From the NCBI RefSeq assembly GCF_023276405.1, contig NZ_JALRMO010000001.1, positions 5,701,001 to 5,765,000 on the forward strand: 64,000 bases of DNA, in the 5' to 3' direction. The notes beneath the pieces are model-generated. The model ran no database searches and was not told the origin of the DNA. It saw nothing but the letters and a program-made list of their open reading frames with translations. This DNA is from Paenibacillus hamazuiensis. GTDB lineage: Bacteria; Bacillota; Bacilli; Paenibacillales; NBRC-103111. Of the stretch, positions 54,511 to 63,767 are shown piece after piece. The translations under genes and the position numbers were made by a program. Within the stretch, counting starts at the first letter, position 1. Each line of letters starts with the position of its first letter.

Positions 54511-54666
54511 ATGCTCACCAATTTGCTTGTCCAAATCGCTCTCATTCTCGTAATCATCCGTTCCGGGTACAAAGCTTTTTTGCTGCTCAGCAGCCGTTCG
54601 AAGATGTGGCTGGAAATTTTATATTATTTTGCCGTGGCGCTTCTTGCGCTGAAGTTTTTTCTGTGA
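54511..54666 (+). CDS. small membrane protein (51 residues)
   Basis: GGGAGGCGGG precedes the ATG at 54511. The product is nearly all hydrophobic: NLLVQIALILVIIRSGYKAF, a short SSRSKMW turn, and LEILYYFAVALLALKFFL. It is therefore a two-helix membrane protein. Located 57 bp after the HAD gene and followed by a hairpin at 54688. Function unknown. Confidence 0.6.
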   Translation: MLTNLLVQIALILVIIRSGYKAFLLLSSRSKMWLEILYYFAVALLALKFFL

Positions 54667-54687
54667 AAGCATTTGTTATGCCAAAAA

Positions 54688-54730
54688 AAGGGGCTATTCC
54701 CGGTCGATGATGACCTGAGAATAGCTCCTT
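54688..54730 (+). terminator. hairpin after the small membrane-protein gene
   Basis: AGGGGCTATTC pairs with GAATAGCTCC (54719-54728), and GGTC/GACC pair inside. The following T-rich stretch is short, so efficiency is uncertain. Confidence 0.6.
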
Positions 54731-54797
54731 CATTATTGCCCACTTATCTTAGGTTTAATGATATAATTAACCTCAAACTTTTTATGGAACCGTTATC

Positions 54798-56195
54798 ATG
54801 AATCATAACCCTGGGGAAGAAGGCGAGCTTGGCATGTCCGCACCGAAAAAACTGGCATTGTTCGCGGTCACGTGGCCGCTGTTTATCGAGTCGTCGCTGC
54901 AAATGTTCATGCGCACCGCGGATACGTTTATGGTCAGCAAAGTATCCGACGGCGCCGTAGCCTCCGTCGGCGTGGCGAGCCAGCTGATCCTGTTCGCCTT
55001 CCTGCTGCTGCAGGTCGTTTCGGCCGGCACGGCGATCGTCATCTCGCAGTATCTCGGCGCCGGCAAATTTAACGACGTCAAACGGTTTGCAACGGGGGCC
55101 ATTGCGCTGAACTTCGTATTCGGACTCGCCGTCAGTCTAGGGATGGCCTTCTTCAGCAAGACGCTGCTCGGCCTGTTCGGATTGCAGCCGGAGCTGATGG
55201 CGCAAGCCCGCGTGTACCTGCTGATCGTCGGAGGGGCGCTTTTCATCCAGGCGGTGAACTTGACGATTTCGGCGATCACCCAGGTGCACGGGTTTACGCG
55301 CTACACAATGATGGTCAGCATCGGGATGAATCTGCTGAATTTGACCGGCAATTCGCTGTTCATCTTCGGTCCGGGCGGATTTCCGAAGCTCGGCGTACCC
55401 GGCGTCGCCGTCTCCGCGGCCGTCAGCCAGTGCGTGGCGCTCGCCGCTTACTGCCTCATTTTGCGCAGGGTCGTCCGGCTTCCTATCGGCTGGAAAGATT
55501 TTTGGAAATGCCGGGCGGACGATTTGAAAAAAATTGTCGCGGTCGGCATCCCGAACGGCAGCAATCAACTTGCTTACTCGGCCAGCCAGATCGTCACGAC
55601 GTATTTCATCACGTCGCTCGGAGCCGAAATGCTGTCGACTCGCATCTATACGCAAAACATCATGTACTTTATCATGGTGCTGGCCATTTCGCTCGGCCGG
55701 GGGACTTTGATCATTATCGGCCGGCTTGTCGGAGCCGGCGAAAAGGATGAGGCTTACCGGCAAATGTACCGCAGCCTCGGGTTAAGCATGCTGCTGTCGC
55801 TCGCAGCCGCCTCGCTGACCGTCCTTTTCCGCGAGCAGCTGCTCGGGCTGTTCACGCAGGACGCCGAAATCATCGCACTCGGCGCATCCTTGCTCGTTCT
55901 GGGTTTCCTGCTCGAGCCCGGCCGCTGTCTGAACATCGTGATCGGCGAATCGCTGCGGGCGGCCGGGGACGCGCGGTTTATCGTGTTCACCGGCGTGTCG
56001 GTGATTTGGGGGCTGTGCATCCCGCTCACCTATTTGCTCGGCATTCATTTCGGCTTCGGGCTGCTCGGGATTTGGAGCGTGTTTATTCTCGACGAGTGGA
56101 CACGCGGGATCATTTTGCTGCTTCGGTGGCGAAGCCGTGCGTGGGAAAGCAAAGCGCTCGTCAGGCCGGAGCCGAAGGCTTCCGCATCGGCGTAG
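54798..56195 (+). CDS. MATE family exporter
   Basis: The 465-residue protein has 12 helices with MATE motifs: FVLVTWPLFIE-like opening (FAVTWPLFIESSLQMFMRTA), DTFMVSKVSDGAVASVGVAS, ISQYLGAGKFNDVKRFATGA and, in the second half, GRGTLIIIGRLVGAGEKDEA. It extrudes drugs or metabolites by cation antiport. ATG at 54798 is used; ATG at 54834 is also possible (AAGGCGAG about 8 nt upstream). Confidence 0.93.
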   Translation: MNHNPGEEGELGMSAPKKLALFAVTWPLFIESSLQMFMRTADTFMVSKVSDGAVASVGVASQLILFAFLLLQVVSAGTAIVISQYLGAGKFNDVKRFATGAIALNFVFGLAVSLGMAFFSKTLLGLFGLQPELMAQARVYLLIVGGALFIQAVNLTISAITQVHGFTRYTMMVSIGMNLLNLTGNSLFIFGPGGFPKLGVPGVAVSAAVSQCVALAAYCLILRRVVRLPIGWKDFWKCRADDLKKIVAVGIPNGSNQLAYSASQIVTTYFITSLGAEMLSTRIYTQNIMYFIMVLAISLGRGTLIIIGRLVGAGEKDEAYRQMYRSLGLSMLLSLAAASLTVLFREQLLGLFTQDAEIIALGASLLVLGFLLEPGRCLNIVIGESLRAAGDARFIVFTGVSVIWGLCIPLTYLLGIHFGFGLLGIWSVFILDEWTRGIILLLRWRSRAWESKALVRPEPKASASA

Positions 56196-56256
56196 CAGCT
56201 CGATCGTGAATTATATATATCCGCTTGTTGGTTTAACGGCGATTCTGCACGAAGGA

Positions 56257-56432
56257 TTATGTATGAAAAATCGTATAAAAGTTACGCTAAGATCGTAAAA
56301 CGGACCAATATGTTCGAATAATCATATACACATATACCTTAGGACGATAAAATCGAAACATCTGTTTGAAAAATCAGATATAAATTTTCTTTTTTCGGCA
56401 CTCCCAACGATTGTATTTGAAAAATCATACAA
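56257..56432. repeat. intergenic repeat array C (covarying hairpins, about 51-bp period)
   Basis: Four hairpins start near 56257, 56308, 56360 and 56411 (steps 51, 52, 51). Each has a conserved loop TTTGAAAAAT or close variant and a short stem: TATG/CGTA with one wobble (first), ATATG/CATAT (second), ATCTG/CAGAT (third), TTGTAT/ATACAA (fourth). Stem bases change together while the loop stays. The rest of the 407-bp gap (56196-56602) has no gene. Confidence 0.75.
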
Positions 56433-56602
56433 AATAACGAATGGATAGGCGGCTGAAATTGGAATATACGACGGGGTCGCGACATGGTTAGGTATTGGGG
56501 AGCGATGAACAATTCATCAAATCGTTAAAACCACGCACCGACAGGCCGGGTGCTATCTTTTATAATAAAAGCAGAGGGAGACCAAGTTAAGGAGGAAACG
56601 CC

Positions 56603-57643
56603 ATGACTTTGTCCAAAATAAACCGCTTTAGCCTATGGTTTGTCTGTTTGGCAGCGTTAATTCTGATTGCCGATACGACAGCCGTTCGTACCCTGCCCTC
56701 CGCGGATACCGATCACCTGTTAGGTTACGCTATCGTATTTGATTTCGTGTTGGCTATACCTTTGTTATATTGGCTGCTCATTGAGCGTCCAAGAGGAAAA
56801 TCGGTGCGAAAAGCGGTGCCCTTAACGATCGTGGGAGCCGCCGCCGCTTGGTTCGTGCTGCCTCCGGCTCTTCGCGAAGCTGTGTGGCAGGTGATACTGC
56901 CCCTTGAGCTGTTGATTGTCCCCCTGGAAATCTTCATCATTGTTTATGAAATCCGGCTGCTCTTTCGATTCATCCGCCGGTACAGACATGTAGCCCGCCT
57001 GGAATCGAATACCGCCGAAGCTCTTCGTTCCGCAATGAAGCAGGAATTCGGCAGCGGAAAATTATCGGCGTTCCTCCTCCATGACCTCACCATGTTTTAT
57101 TACTTGCTTTTTTCCTGGAATCGAAAGCGTGCCGAGGCTGCTCCCGGAGAATTAACCTATACTTATCATCGGAAAACGTCCCAATTTCTTTATGCCGGAA
57201 TAATTACGCATGTTGTCGTGTTCGAATCGGTGTTTGTCCATATCCTGGTCCAGATGTGGTCCCAGTGGGCCGCATGGCTCCTAACCGCAGCGGATGTTTG
57301 GATTCTGGCGCTGCTTTGGGCGGATTGCCGCGCATCGGCGCTGAGTCCGGTCACCATATCATCCGGCCGGGTCAGGATACGTTACGGTTTAAGGCTGCAG
57401 GCGGACATACCGCTTAATTCCATCGCCGGCATCTCAACCGCCGCGCAATACGAGCCGGACGCCGCCGAGCGGAAAAGCTTCGCCATTCCGCTTTCGGCTT
57501 CGCTAAATGTTCGGATCGAGTTGAATCGCCCTATACAGACAGACGGGTTTCTTTTTATGCCTCGCGAAGCGAAAGGCCTGTATTTGATGATGGACGATCC
57601 GCAAACCTTCGTACGGGATGTCAAACAAGCGTTGGGCCATTAA
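56603..57643 (+). CDS. multi-pass membrane protein of unknown function
   Basis: The 346-residue protein has seven or so hydrophobic segments in residues 10-245 (LWFVCLAALILIADTTAV first, AAWLLTAADVWILALLWAD last). A C-terminal cytoplasmic part of about 100 residues has alternating beta-like stretches (GRVRIRYGLRLQADIPLNSI) resembling a PH-like fold. AAGGAGG lies 9 nt upstream. I do not recognise the family; no neighbouring operon partner. Confidence 0.75.
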   Translation: MTLSKINRFSLWFVCLAALILIADTTAVRTLPSADTDHLLGYAIVFDFVLAIPLLYWLLIERPRGKSVRKAVPLTIVGAAAAWFVLPPALREAVWQVILPLELLIVPLEIFIIVYEIRLLFRFIRRYRHVARLESNTAEALRSAMKQEFGSGKLSAFLLHDLTMFYYLLFSWNRKRAEAAPGELTYTYHRKTSQFLYAGIITHVVVFESVFVHILVQMWSQWAAWLLTAADVWILALLWADCRASALSPVTISSGRVRIRYGLRLQADIPLNSIAGISTAAQYEPDAAERKSFAIPLSASLNVRIELNRPIQTDGFLFMPREAKGLYLMMDDPQTFVRDVKQALGH

Positions 57644-57663
57644 TTCCCTGTAAAACCCGCAGT

Positions 57664-58456
57664 TCACGAATGGAGGATTCCATAAAAACGCCGCGTATTT
57701 TCAAGCAAAACCGCACCGGCTTCTTCCTCGGAAATGTGCTTGATGGCGGCGATTTCGCGAACGGAATCGCGAATCATGCCCGGATGCGTCCGCCTTCCTT
57801 CATACGGTCCCTGGAACGGCCACGGGTCGTCCGTCTCCGCCATGAGCAGGCCGAGCGGATAAGCTTCCACGAGCGACTTCGTCCTCTCTTTGTACACCAC
57901 ATCCGGCGTCACGGAGACGAAGTAACCGTTTTGCTGCATGCGCCGGAGCGTATCCGGGCTGCCCTTGAACCAATGAAAATGCGCCCGCCCCACCCCGTGC
58001 TTCTCCAGCAAATCGCACGCCAAATCCGCATCCTCGTAAACGGCGTGAAGCACAATCGGCTTGTCGAGCTCCGACGCCAGCTTCACAAACCGTTCCAGCA
58101 TAAGGACGTAAGGCTCCTGATTGAACGGCTTGCCTGCCGCCTCTGCGTCGGCCCGCAAATAATACGGGAGCCCCACTTCCCCAATGGCGGCCATTTCGTC
58201 CCTATGTTCGCGAATCCATCGAAACAGCCGCTCCACCTCCCCTCCGTTCGGCAAAGCCTGCTCCGGATGATAACCGAACGCCAAGTAAATCGGATGTCCC
58301 GATCGTCTTTTCAATTCAAGAAGCCTGCGGCATGACTCGAGGTGCATGGAAACCGCCACCACCCCCGCCACGCCATGAGCACCGAGAGACGCAAGCAGCT
58401 CCTCCCTCATCCTTGTATAAATCCAAATGAATATGCGCATCTATCAGAGGAATCAT
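57664..58456 (-). pseudogene. TatD-family hydrolase with an N-terminal frameshift
   Basis: The ATG at 58456 has GGGAGAAG upstream and encodes MIPLIDAHIHLDLYKDE with the metal motif HxH, but this frame soon fails. The rest is in another frame (from about 58408): EELLASLGAHGVAGVV, GYHPEQALPNGGEV, AIGEVGLPYYLR, PIVLHAVYEDADL, HFHWFKGS and LLMAETDDPWPF, which are the further metal ligands and the conserved ETD. Restoring one base near 58408 gives a normal TatD protein of about 263 residues. Could be an assembly error. Confidence 0.82.
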
Positions 58457-58643
58457 CGAATCTTCTCCCGCCGCTTCGTATTGCAAAACTCTGCCCCTCC
58501 AGTTTGAACAATTCCGACAGCAAAGGCAAATATTTTTTACTAATTTTTACATCATAAAGCCAAAATAAATAAGGACGTTCCCCGCGCTGCATTTGCCGTG
58601 GCGTCGGCACACAATACTGCTAAAAGGCGAGGCGGGCAATTCG

Positions 58644-60056
58644 ATGGTGTTCTCCAGCTTTATTTTTTTGTACGGCTTTCTGCCGGCCGTGCTGCTTGTT
58701 TATTTTACGGCAGGGGACAAGCTTAAAAACGCGGTGCTGCTGCTGTTCTCCCTGTTCTTCTACGCATGGGGCGAGCCGGTCGGCGTTATCATTCTGCTGC
58801 TTGACGTATTGATCGGCTGGGCCGGAGGCATGCTCATCGAGCGCAGCCGTGGAAGCTTCGGGGCTAAAGCCGTTCTTGCGGCTTCGATCGCTTTTCAGGT
58901 CGGTTTCCTGGTGTATTACAAATACCTCGGATTTTTGCTTGAAACCGTCCGTACGCTGACCGGACTGGCTGTTCCATTCCATGCCCCGCCGCTGCCGGTC
59001 GGCATTTCCTTTTTCACGTTTCACCTGATTTCCTACCTGATTGACGTCTATCGCCAGGATGCGCCGGCGCTGCGCTCGTATTCCAGGCTGCTGCTGTACA
59101 TCTCCCTGTTTCCGCAGCTTGTGGCGGGGCCGATCATCCGGTATGCCGACGTCCAGCGGCAGCTGACACACCGGCGCGTCACGCTCCCCGAATTCAGTCA
59201 AGGCGTTGCCCGTTTCGTCATCGGCCTCGGCAAAAAAGTGATTTTTGCCAACGCCTTGTCGGACATCTCGCCATTCTTTCTGGACGCGGGCCCCGGCAGC
59301 TTATCCGTACTCGGGGCGTGGCTCGGCATTTTGCTTTTTGCGCTGCACATTTATTTCGATTTCTCGGGTTATTCCGACATGGCGATCGGGCTGGGCAGAA
59401 TGTTCGGCTTCACCTTCAAGGAAAACTTCGATTATCCGTACATCTCGATCAGCGCCGGCGAGTTTTGGCGGCGCTGGAACATTTCGGTCGGCCGATTTTT
59501 CCGCGATTACGTCTATATCCCGCTCGGCGGAAACCGACGACGGGCGATATTCAACCTGTTTGCGGTTTGGTTTTTGACCGGGCTGTGGCATGGAGCAAGC
59601 TGGAACTTCGCCGCCTGGGGGCTGTACTTCGGCGTGCTGATCGCACTGGAAAAAAGCTTCCTCCTGCGCGTGCTATCGGCGCTTCCGCCGTTTGTCTCGC
59701 GGCTGTATTTCGCCGTGCTGATTTTGGTCGGCTGGGTGCTGTTCTACTTCGACTCTCTTGCCCGCGGCTTCGGCTACCTTCGCGTCATGTTCGGCGCCTC
59801 ACCCGCGCCGCTGGCTAATACGGAGCTGCTGATCCATTGGCAAAACCACGCGGTGCTGCTTGCGCTCGCCTTGGTCGCGGCCACGCCGATTCCCGTCCGG
59901 CTGCACCGGTTCTTGTTGGAGCGGCTGAAGCCGGCGCCGATACGTTCAGCGTATGCGAACGCGCTGCTGCCGGCCGCGTCGCTCGCGGTGCTGGCGGTGT
60001 CCGCCCTGCTGCTCGTCGGCAAAACGTATACGCCGTTTTTCTATTTTCGATTTTAG
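58644..60056 (+). CDS. MBOAT family O-acyltransferase (AlgI-like)
   Basis: The 470-residue membrane enzyme has 10 or more helices and the MBOAT core: QLVAGPIIRYADVQRQLTHR, FALHIYFDFSGYSDMAIGLG, EFWRRWNISVGRFFRDYVYI and FLTGLWHGASWNFAAWGLYF, with the catalytic His in LWHG. ATG at 58644 has GAGGCGGG 7 nt upstream. It transfers acetyl groups across the membrane onto an exopolysaccharide or cell-wall polymer. Paired with the DHHW gene 21 bp downstream. Confidence 0.95.
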   Translation: MVFSSFIFLYGFLPAVLLVYFTAGDKLKNAVLLLFSLFFYAWGEPVGVIILLLDVLIGWAGGMLIERSRGSFGAKAVLAASIAFQVGFLVYYKYLGFLLETVRTLTGLAVPFHAPPLPVGISFFTFHLISYLIDVYRQDAPALRSYSRLLLYISLFPQLVAGPIIRYADVQRQLTHRRVTLPEFSQGVARFVIGLGKKVIFANALSDISPFFLDAGPGSLSVLGAWLGILLFALHIYFDFSGYSDMAIGLGRMFGFTFKENFDYPYISISAGEFWRRWNISVGRFFRDYVYIPLGGNRRRAIFNLFAVWFLTGLWHGASWNFAAWGLYFGVLIALEKSFLLRVLSALPPFVSRLYFAVLILVGWVLFYFDSLARGFGYLRVMFGASPAPLANTELLIHWQNHAVLLALALVAATPIPVRLHRFLLERLKPAPIRSAYANALLPAASLAVLAVSALLLVGKTYTPFFYFRF

Positions 60057-60077
60057 GCAAAAGGAGTGCGGGAAGGC

Positions 60078-61451
60078 ATGAAAACAGGGCAGTGGCTGCA
60101 AATCGTCTTTTTCATCCTTTTCATCTACTCGGGGGCGGCGATGCTGTGGCTGTACGGCGGGGGTGATTCCGCGGTATCGGAAACCGAGAACCGCGCGCTG
60201 GCCCGGATGCCGATCTGGTCCGGGCAGGCGCTGCGGTCGGGTCAATATGTGCGCGGCCTGGAAAATTACGTCGCCGACCATGTGCCGTTTCGCGAGACGC
60301 TCGTAAGCGCGGGCAAGACGGTCGCCTCCTGGGGCGGCGTCTCCGGCAAGGATGACGCCGTCATCGCCCTGTCCGGCGCGAACAATACGGCGCAGACGAT
60401 GCCTGCGGCCGTGCCGCAGACCGACCCGACGCAGACGGACCCGGCGCAGACCAAGGCGGAGACGCCCGGCGCGGAGCAGGCGGCAACGCCGAAGCCGGAT
60501 CACTCGCCGCACTCGGCGGCTGCAGCGCCGCAGACGCAGGAGAAGCCGCAGACGCAGGACGAGTCGGGCCGGATCGTCGGCAAAGTGCTGATCGTCGGGA
60601 ACCGCGCGATGAACGTATTCGCTTACGCCCCCGCCTCCGCCAAACGGTACGCCGATACGATCAACCGGCTGGAGCGGCTCGTCCGGTCGGAGGCCGGCAT
60701 CCACGTCTCGGTGCTGCTTGCGCCGACCGCGGTGGAATTCGTGCAAAACGAGAAGCTGCGCAAGCTGTCCACCTCGCAGGACGACGCCATCCGCGGCGTA
60801 TATGAGCAGCTCTCGGCGCCGATCGTCCGCGTCGACGCGCTCGGTATTCTTCGCAAGCATAGCGAAGAATACATCTACTTTCGCACCGACCATCACTGGA
60901 CGGCGACCGGCGCTTATTACGGCTACGAGGCTTACATGCGCGCCCTCGGCGTGCCGCCGGTACCGCTGGAGCGCTACGAACGGCAGCAGGTTCCGGGATT
61001 CCTCGGATCGCAATATTCAGCCACGCTGAGCAAGAAACTGGAGAAAGAGCCGGACACGATCGTGCTGTACAAGCCGTTTGTCAGCCACGAGTATGCTGTG
61101 CATTATTCATCCCATCCTTCCAGGATGGACCTGCTCGACATGAGCCACGCCTCCAGGAAAAACAAATACCGCATCTTCTTAAGCGGAGACCGGCCGTGGG
61201 CCCGCATCAAGACGGAAACGGACAACGGCCGGCGGCTGGCGGTGATCAAAGACTCGTACGGCAACGCGCTGATCCCTTTCTTGCTGCCGCATTTTGCGGA
61301 AATTTACGTGATCGATCCGCGCCAGTTCGACCAGCCGCTGATCCCTTTTCTAAAAGAGCATGAAGCGAATGAGCTGCTCGTTCTCAACAATACGGAAGTG
61401 CTCGTCGATTCCGATTTTATACGGCTGATCGAAACCCGGCTGCAGCCTTAA
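60078..61451 (+). CDS. DHHW/AlgX-like exopolysaccharide acetylation partner protein
   Basis: The 457-residue protein has an N-terminal membrane anchor (LQIVFFILFIYSGAAMLWLY), then ENRALARMPIWSGQALRSGQ and YVADHVPFRETLVSAGKT, typical of the DHHW group. Near residues 115-165 is a Pro/Thr/Gln-rich linker with TDP repeats. The C-terminal SGNH-like catalytic region has FRTDHHWTATGAYYGYEA, matching the family name motif, and KDSYGNALIPFLLPHF. It probably completes acetyl transfer to the polymer outside the membrane. Its stop overlaps the convergent EamA gene by 4 bp. Confidence 0.92.
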   Translation: MKTGQWLQIVFFILFIYSGAAMLWLYGGGDSAVSETENRALARMPIWSGQALRSGQYVRGLENYVADHVPFRETLVSAGKTVASWGGVSGKDDAVIALSGANNTAQTMPAAVPQTDPTQTDPAQTKAETPGAEQAATPKPDHSPHSAAAAPQTQEKPQTQDESGRIVGKVLIVGNRAMNVFAYAPASAKRYADTINRLERLVRSEAGIHVSVLLAPTAVEFVQNEKLRKLSTSQDDAIRGVYEQLSAPIVRVDALGILRKHSEEYIYFRTDHHWTATGAYYGYEAYMRALGVPPVPLERYERQQVPGFLGSQYSATLSKKLEKEPDTIVLYKPFVSHEYAVHYSSHPSRMDLLDMSHASRKNKYRIFLSGDRPWARIKTETDNGRRLAVIKDSYGNALIPFLLPHFAEIYVIDPRQFDQPLIPFLKEHEANELLVLNNTEVLVDSDFIRLIETRLQP

Positions 61452-62371
61452 CGTCCCTCGCGAAGCGGCCGACCGACAGCCGCTCGCGCCGTGCCGCGCG
61501 ATAAGGCGGTGGCGACCAGCACTCCCGCGATGACCATCGCGGTTCCCAGCAGTTGTACGCCGGTTACCTTGGTGCCGGACAGAAGCGATAGCAGCATTGT
61601 AACCAGAGGCACGACGTTAAAGAAGATCGACGTTCGGCTGACCCCGATTTCCGCGATGCCTTCGTTCCACCAAAGATAGCCGAGCACGCTGGTGAACACC
61701 GCCATAAAGGCGATAGCGCCCCATGCCGCAGCGGGAATGGCGGGAAGCGGAAGCGGTCCCGGCGAGCCGGCCGAGAATAAAATCAGGCAAATTGCGCCGA
61801 CGGTCATCGTGTAGGCCGTCGTCGCCAATCCGCTCGCTCCGCGGATAAATCGCCGGTTCAGCACGGCGTACAGCGCCCAGCACAGATTTCCTCCCAAGAT
61901 GAGCAGGTCCCCGCTTGTGAAGGACAACGTGCTGATGACCTGCCACGAGCCCCGGGTGATTACAAGCAGCACGCCGAGCAGGGAAATCACGATGCCGGCG
62001 CCCTGCCGGACCGTGATCGCATCTTTGAGGATATACCTCGCCAGCAGTGCCGTCACCAACGGGTTGGTGGCCATAATCAGCGAGCCGTTCAGCGGCGACG
62101 TCGTTTTCATTCCTTCGAAAAACAGCATGTTAAAGCCGAAGATGCCGATAATGCCAAGCAGCACGAACATAGGCCAGTTGGATCTTAGCGCAGCCAAGTT
62201 CATCCGTTCTTTGGCGAGCAGCAGGACGAGAATCAGCAAAGCCGCCAGACCGAACCTCCATGCCGCGGCGGCGGGAGCCGAGAAATAATTCACCGCGAAG
62301 GCGGCCAGATTAAACGAAGCGCCGATGAACACCGTAACTAAAAGCAGCAAAATATAAGTTTTGATTCGCAT
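61448..62371 (-). CDS. EamA (DMT superfamily) transporter
   Basis: The 307-residue protein has ten helices in two halves. FIGASFNLAAFAVNYFSAPA and NPLVTALLARYILKDAITVR lie in the first; NLCWALYAVLNRRFIRGASG opens the second near 180. ATG at 62371 has GGAGGGA just upstream; the open extension to 62560 would overlap the divergent MerR gene. Its promoter has a 19-bp spacer like that of the MerR gene, so it is the probable MerR target, likely an exporter. Confidence 0.93.
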   Translation of the reverse strand: MRIKTYILLLLVTVFIGASFNLAAFAVNYFSAPAAAAWRFGLAALLILVLLLAKERMNLAALRSNWPMFVLLGIIGIFGFNMLFFEGMKTTSPLNGSLIMATNPLVTALLARYILKDAITVRQGAGIVISLLGVLLVITRGSWQVISTLSFTSGDLLILGGNLCWALYAVLNRRFIRGASGLATTAYTMTVGAICLILFSAGSPGPLPLPAIPAAAWGAIAFMAVFTSVLGYLWWNEGIAEIGVSRTSIFFNVVPLVTMLLSLLSGTKVTGVQLLGTAMVIAGVLVATALSRGTARAAVGRPLREGR

Positions 62372-62402
62372 GAGAGTCCCTCCTGTTTCGGTAGTAGCTC
62401 CC

Positions 62403-62433
62403 AGCTTACAGGTTAGAGCCAAGTAGAAGTCAA
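62403..62433 (-). promoter_or_regulatory. MerR-type promoter of the EamA gene
   Basis: On the minus strand TTGACT (62428-62433) and TAAGCT (62403-62408) are separated by 19 bp. A 19-bp spacer is the hallmark of MerR-activated promoters. The spacer shares GGCTCTAACC with the related GCTCTAAGG in the divergent promoter at 62482-62512. Confidence 0.7.
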
Positions 62434-62481
62434 GAGGGATCGGCAGCTTTATTTCAGGCAAGGCGGACCATCGACCGACGC

Positions 62482-62512
62482 TTGACTTAGACCCAGCTCT
62501 AAGGTGTATGAT
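62482..62512 (+). promoter_or_regulatory. MerR-type promoter of the merR gene
   Basis: TTGACT (62482-62487) and TATGAT (62507-62512), 19 bp apart. The spacer has a partial dyad, TTAGACC and GCTCTAAGG. It lies 38 bp upstream of the ATG at 62550, suggesting autoregulation. Confidence 0.72.
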
Positions 62513-62549
62513 AAGTTCAAAGTCAACCAGGAAAAGGAGCGATGCAGCC

Positions 62550-62999
62550 ATGCTCACCATCAGCCAAGTGTCGGAACGGACGGGATTAACCCCTTATACG
62601 CTGCGTTATTACGAGAAAGTCGGCGTGCTGAAGGACCCTCAGCGCAAAGAAGGCGGGGCACGCGCTTATACCGAAAGCGAGGTTTATTTTATTCAATGTC
62701 TGAACGGCCTGAAAAAGCTGGGGATGTCGCTGGAGGAAATCACCGAGTTTTTTCGCGACGGGTGTGTGATGGACAAAATACAGCAGGGGGAAGACCCGGC
62801 GAATTTAACCCCTTCGTTAAACAAACGGATCGAAATTCTGATGAAGCATCTGGCGAAGCTGGAAGCGAAGCGGCAGGAGCTGGAATCGATTATTTCCCTT
62901 ACGGGCGAGCGGCTTGAATTGTACCGGGAGCTGTCCAAGAAAGCCGGGGGAAATGCTCAAGAGACCGCCGATCGAGAATCCGCGGCAGCCTCCGGGTGA
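62550..62999 (+). CDS. MerR family transcriptional regulator
   Basis: The 149-residue protein has an N-terminal winged HTH (LTISQVSERTGLTPYTLRYY, then GARAYTESEVYFIQCLNGLK) and a coiled dimerisation helix (MKHLAKLEAKRQELESII). The C-terminus lacks a metal-binding cysteine loop, so the signal is probably an organic compound. ATG at 62550 has AAGGAG upstream. Divergent from the EamA gene, its likely target. Confidence 0.94.
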   Translation: MLTISQVSERTGLTPYTLRYYEKVGVLKDPQRKEGGARAYTESEVYFIQCLNGLKKLGMSLEEITEFFRDGCVMDKIQQGEDPANLTPSLNKRIEILMKHLAKLEAKRQELESIISLTGERLELYRELSKKAGGNAQETADRESAAASG

Positions 63000-63004
63000 T
63001 CAGG

Positions 63005-63754
63005 TTATTTTCTCGCCGTAATCATGAAACGCTTTGAATTGGTCTGAATTCCTTTGTTTGTTTGATGCTCTTTGATGAACTTTTCCAATACGGCGAAGTC
63101 ATTCTCATGTTCGCCAAAATCGGGGATAATCGGGGTATGCTTCAGCAGGAAGACAAGATCTTCGTAAGTTTGGAAATATTCCGCTGCATCGTATTCAAAC
63201 GACTGAATATCCATGAATCCCGCTTCCCGCAGCTTGCCTATATATTTATTTTTCAGCGTCCCGTCGGGTTGGTCCAAACTTTGCCCTCTTCCAAAAGCGA
63301 GCTTCAGGTTCTGTTTATCGCCCTCACCGACTTGCTGCGTCAGGAACATGCCGCCATCCGCCATAACTCTGGCCGCTTCTTTCGCATCGAACGGCGCGTG
63401 GCGGCACGACACCACATTGAAAAATCCGTCCGGAAAATGGAGTTTGCCGGAGTCCATCTGCAAAATGCGCACATTGGATTTGCCCGACTTTTCCGCATTG
63501 GCCTTGGCGGCTTCGATCATTCCGCCCGAATTGTCGATTCCGACCAGCAATAAAGCGGCCTCTGCGATAGCAAGCAACGCTTCCCCTCCGCCGGTTCCTA
63601 TATCGAGCAGGATGTCCGACTTTTTGCATCTGCAGGAAACCTCATGGGAAAAATCCCATTTAACCCCCTCCGAGATACATTTAACGCTGTTAAAATTCCA
63701 CCCGTTTAATATTCCGACGCGATCGTAAAATTGTTTCAAATCAAGCTCGTTCAT
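63005..63754 (-). CDS. class I SAM-dependent methyltransferase
   Basis: The 249-residue protein has the SAM motif I LLDIGTGGGEALLAIAEA near 50, then VGIDNSGGMIEAAKANAE and ILQMDSGKLHFPDGFFNVVS, an MT-11/UbiE-like layout. The N-terminal YDRVGILNGWNFNSVKC precedes it. Substrate unknown. Convergent with the MerR gene with a 5-bp gap and no terminator between them; the DUF4180 gene lies upstream. Confidence 0.92.
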   Translation of the reverse strand: MNELDLKQFYDRVGILNGWNFNSVKCISEGVKWDFSHEVSCRCKKSDILLDIGTGGGEALLAIAEAALLLVGIDNSGGMIEAAKANAEKSGKSNVRILQMDSGKLHFPDGFFNVVSCRHAPFDAKEAARVMADGGMFLTQQVGEGDKQNLKLAFGRGQSLDQPDGTLKNKYIGKLREAGFMDIQSFEYDAAEYFQTYEDLVFLLKHTPIIPDFGEHENDFAVLEKFIKEHQTNKGIQTNSKRFMITARK

Positions 63755-63767
63755 TCGTGGCTATCAC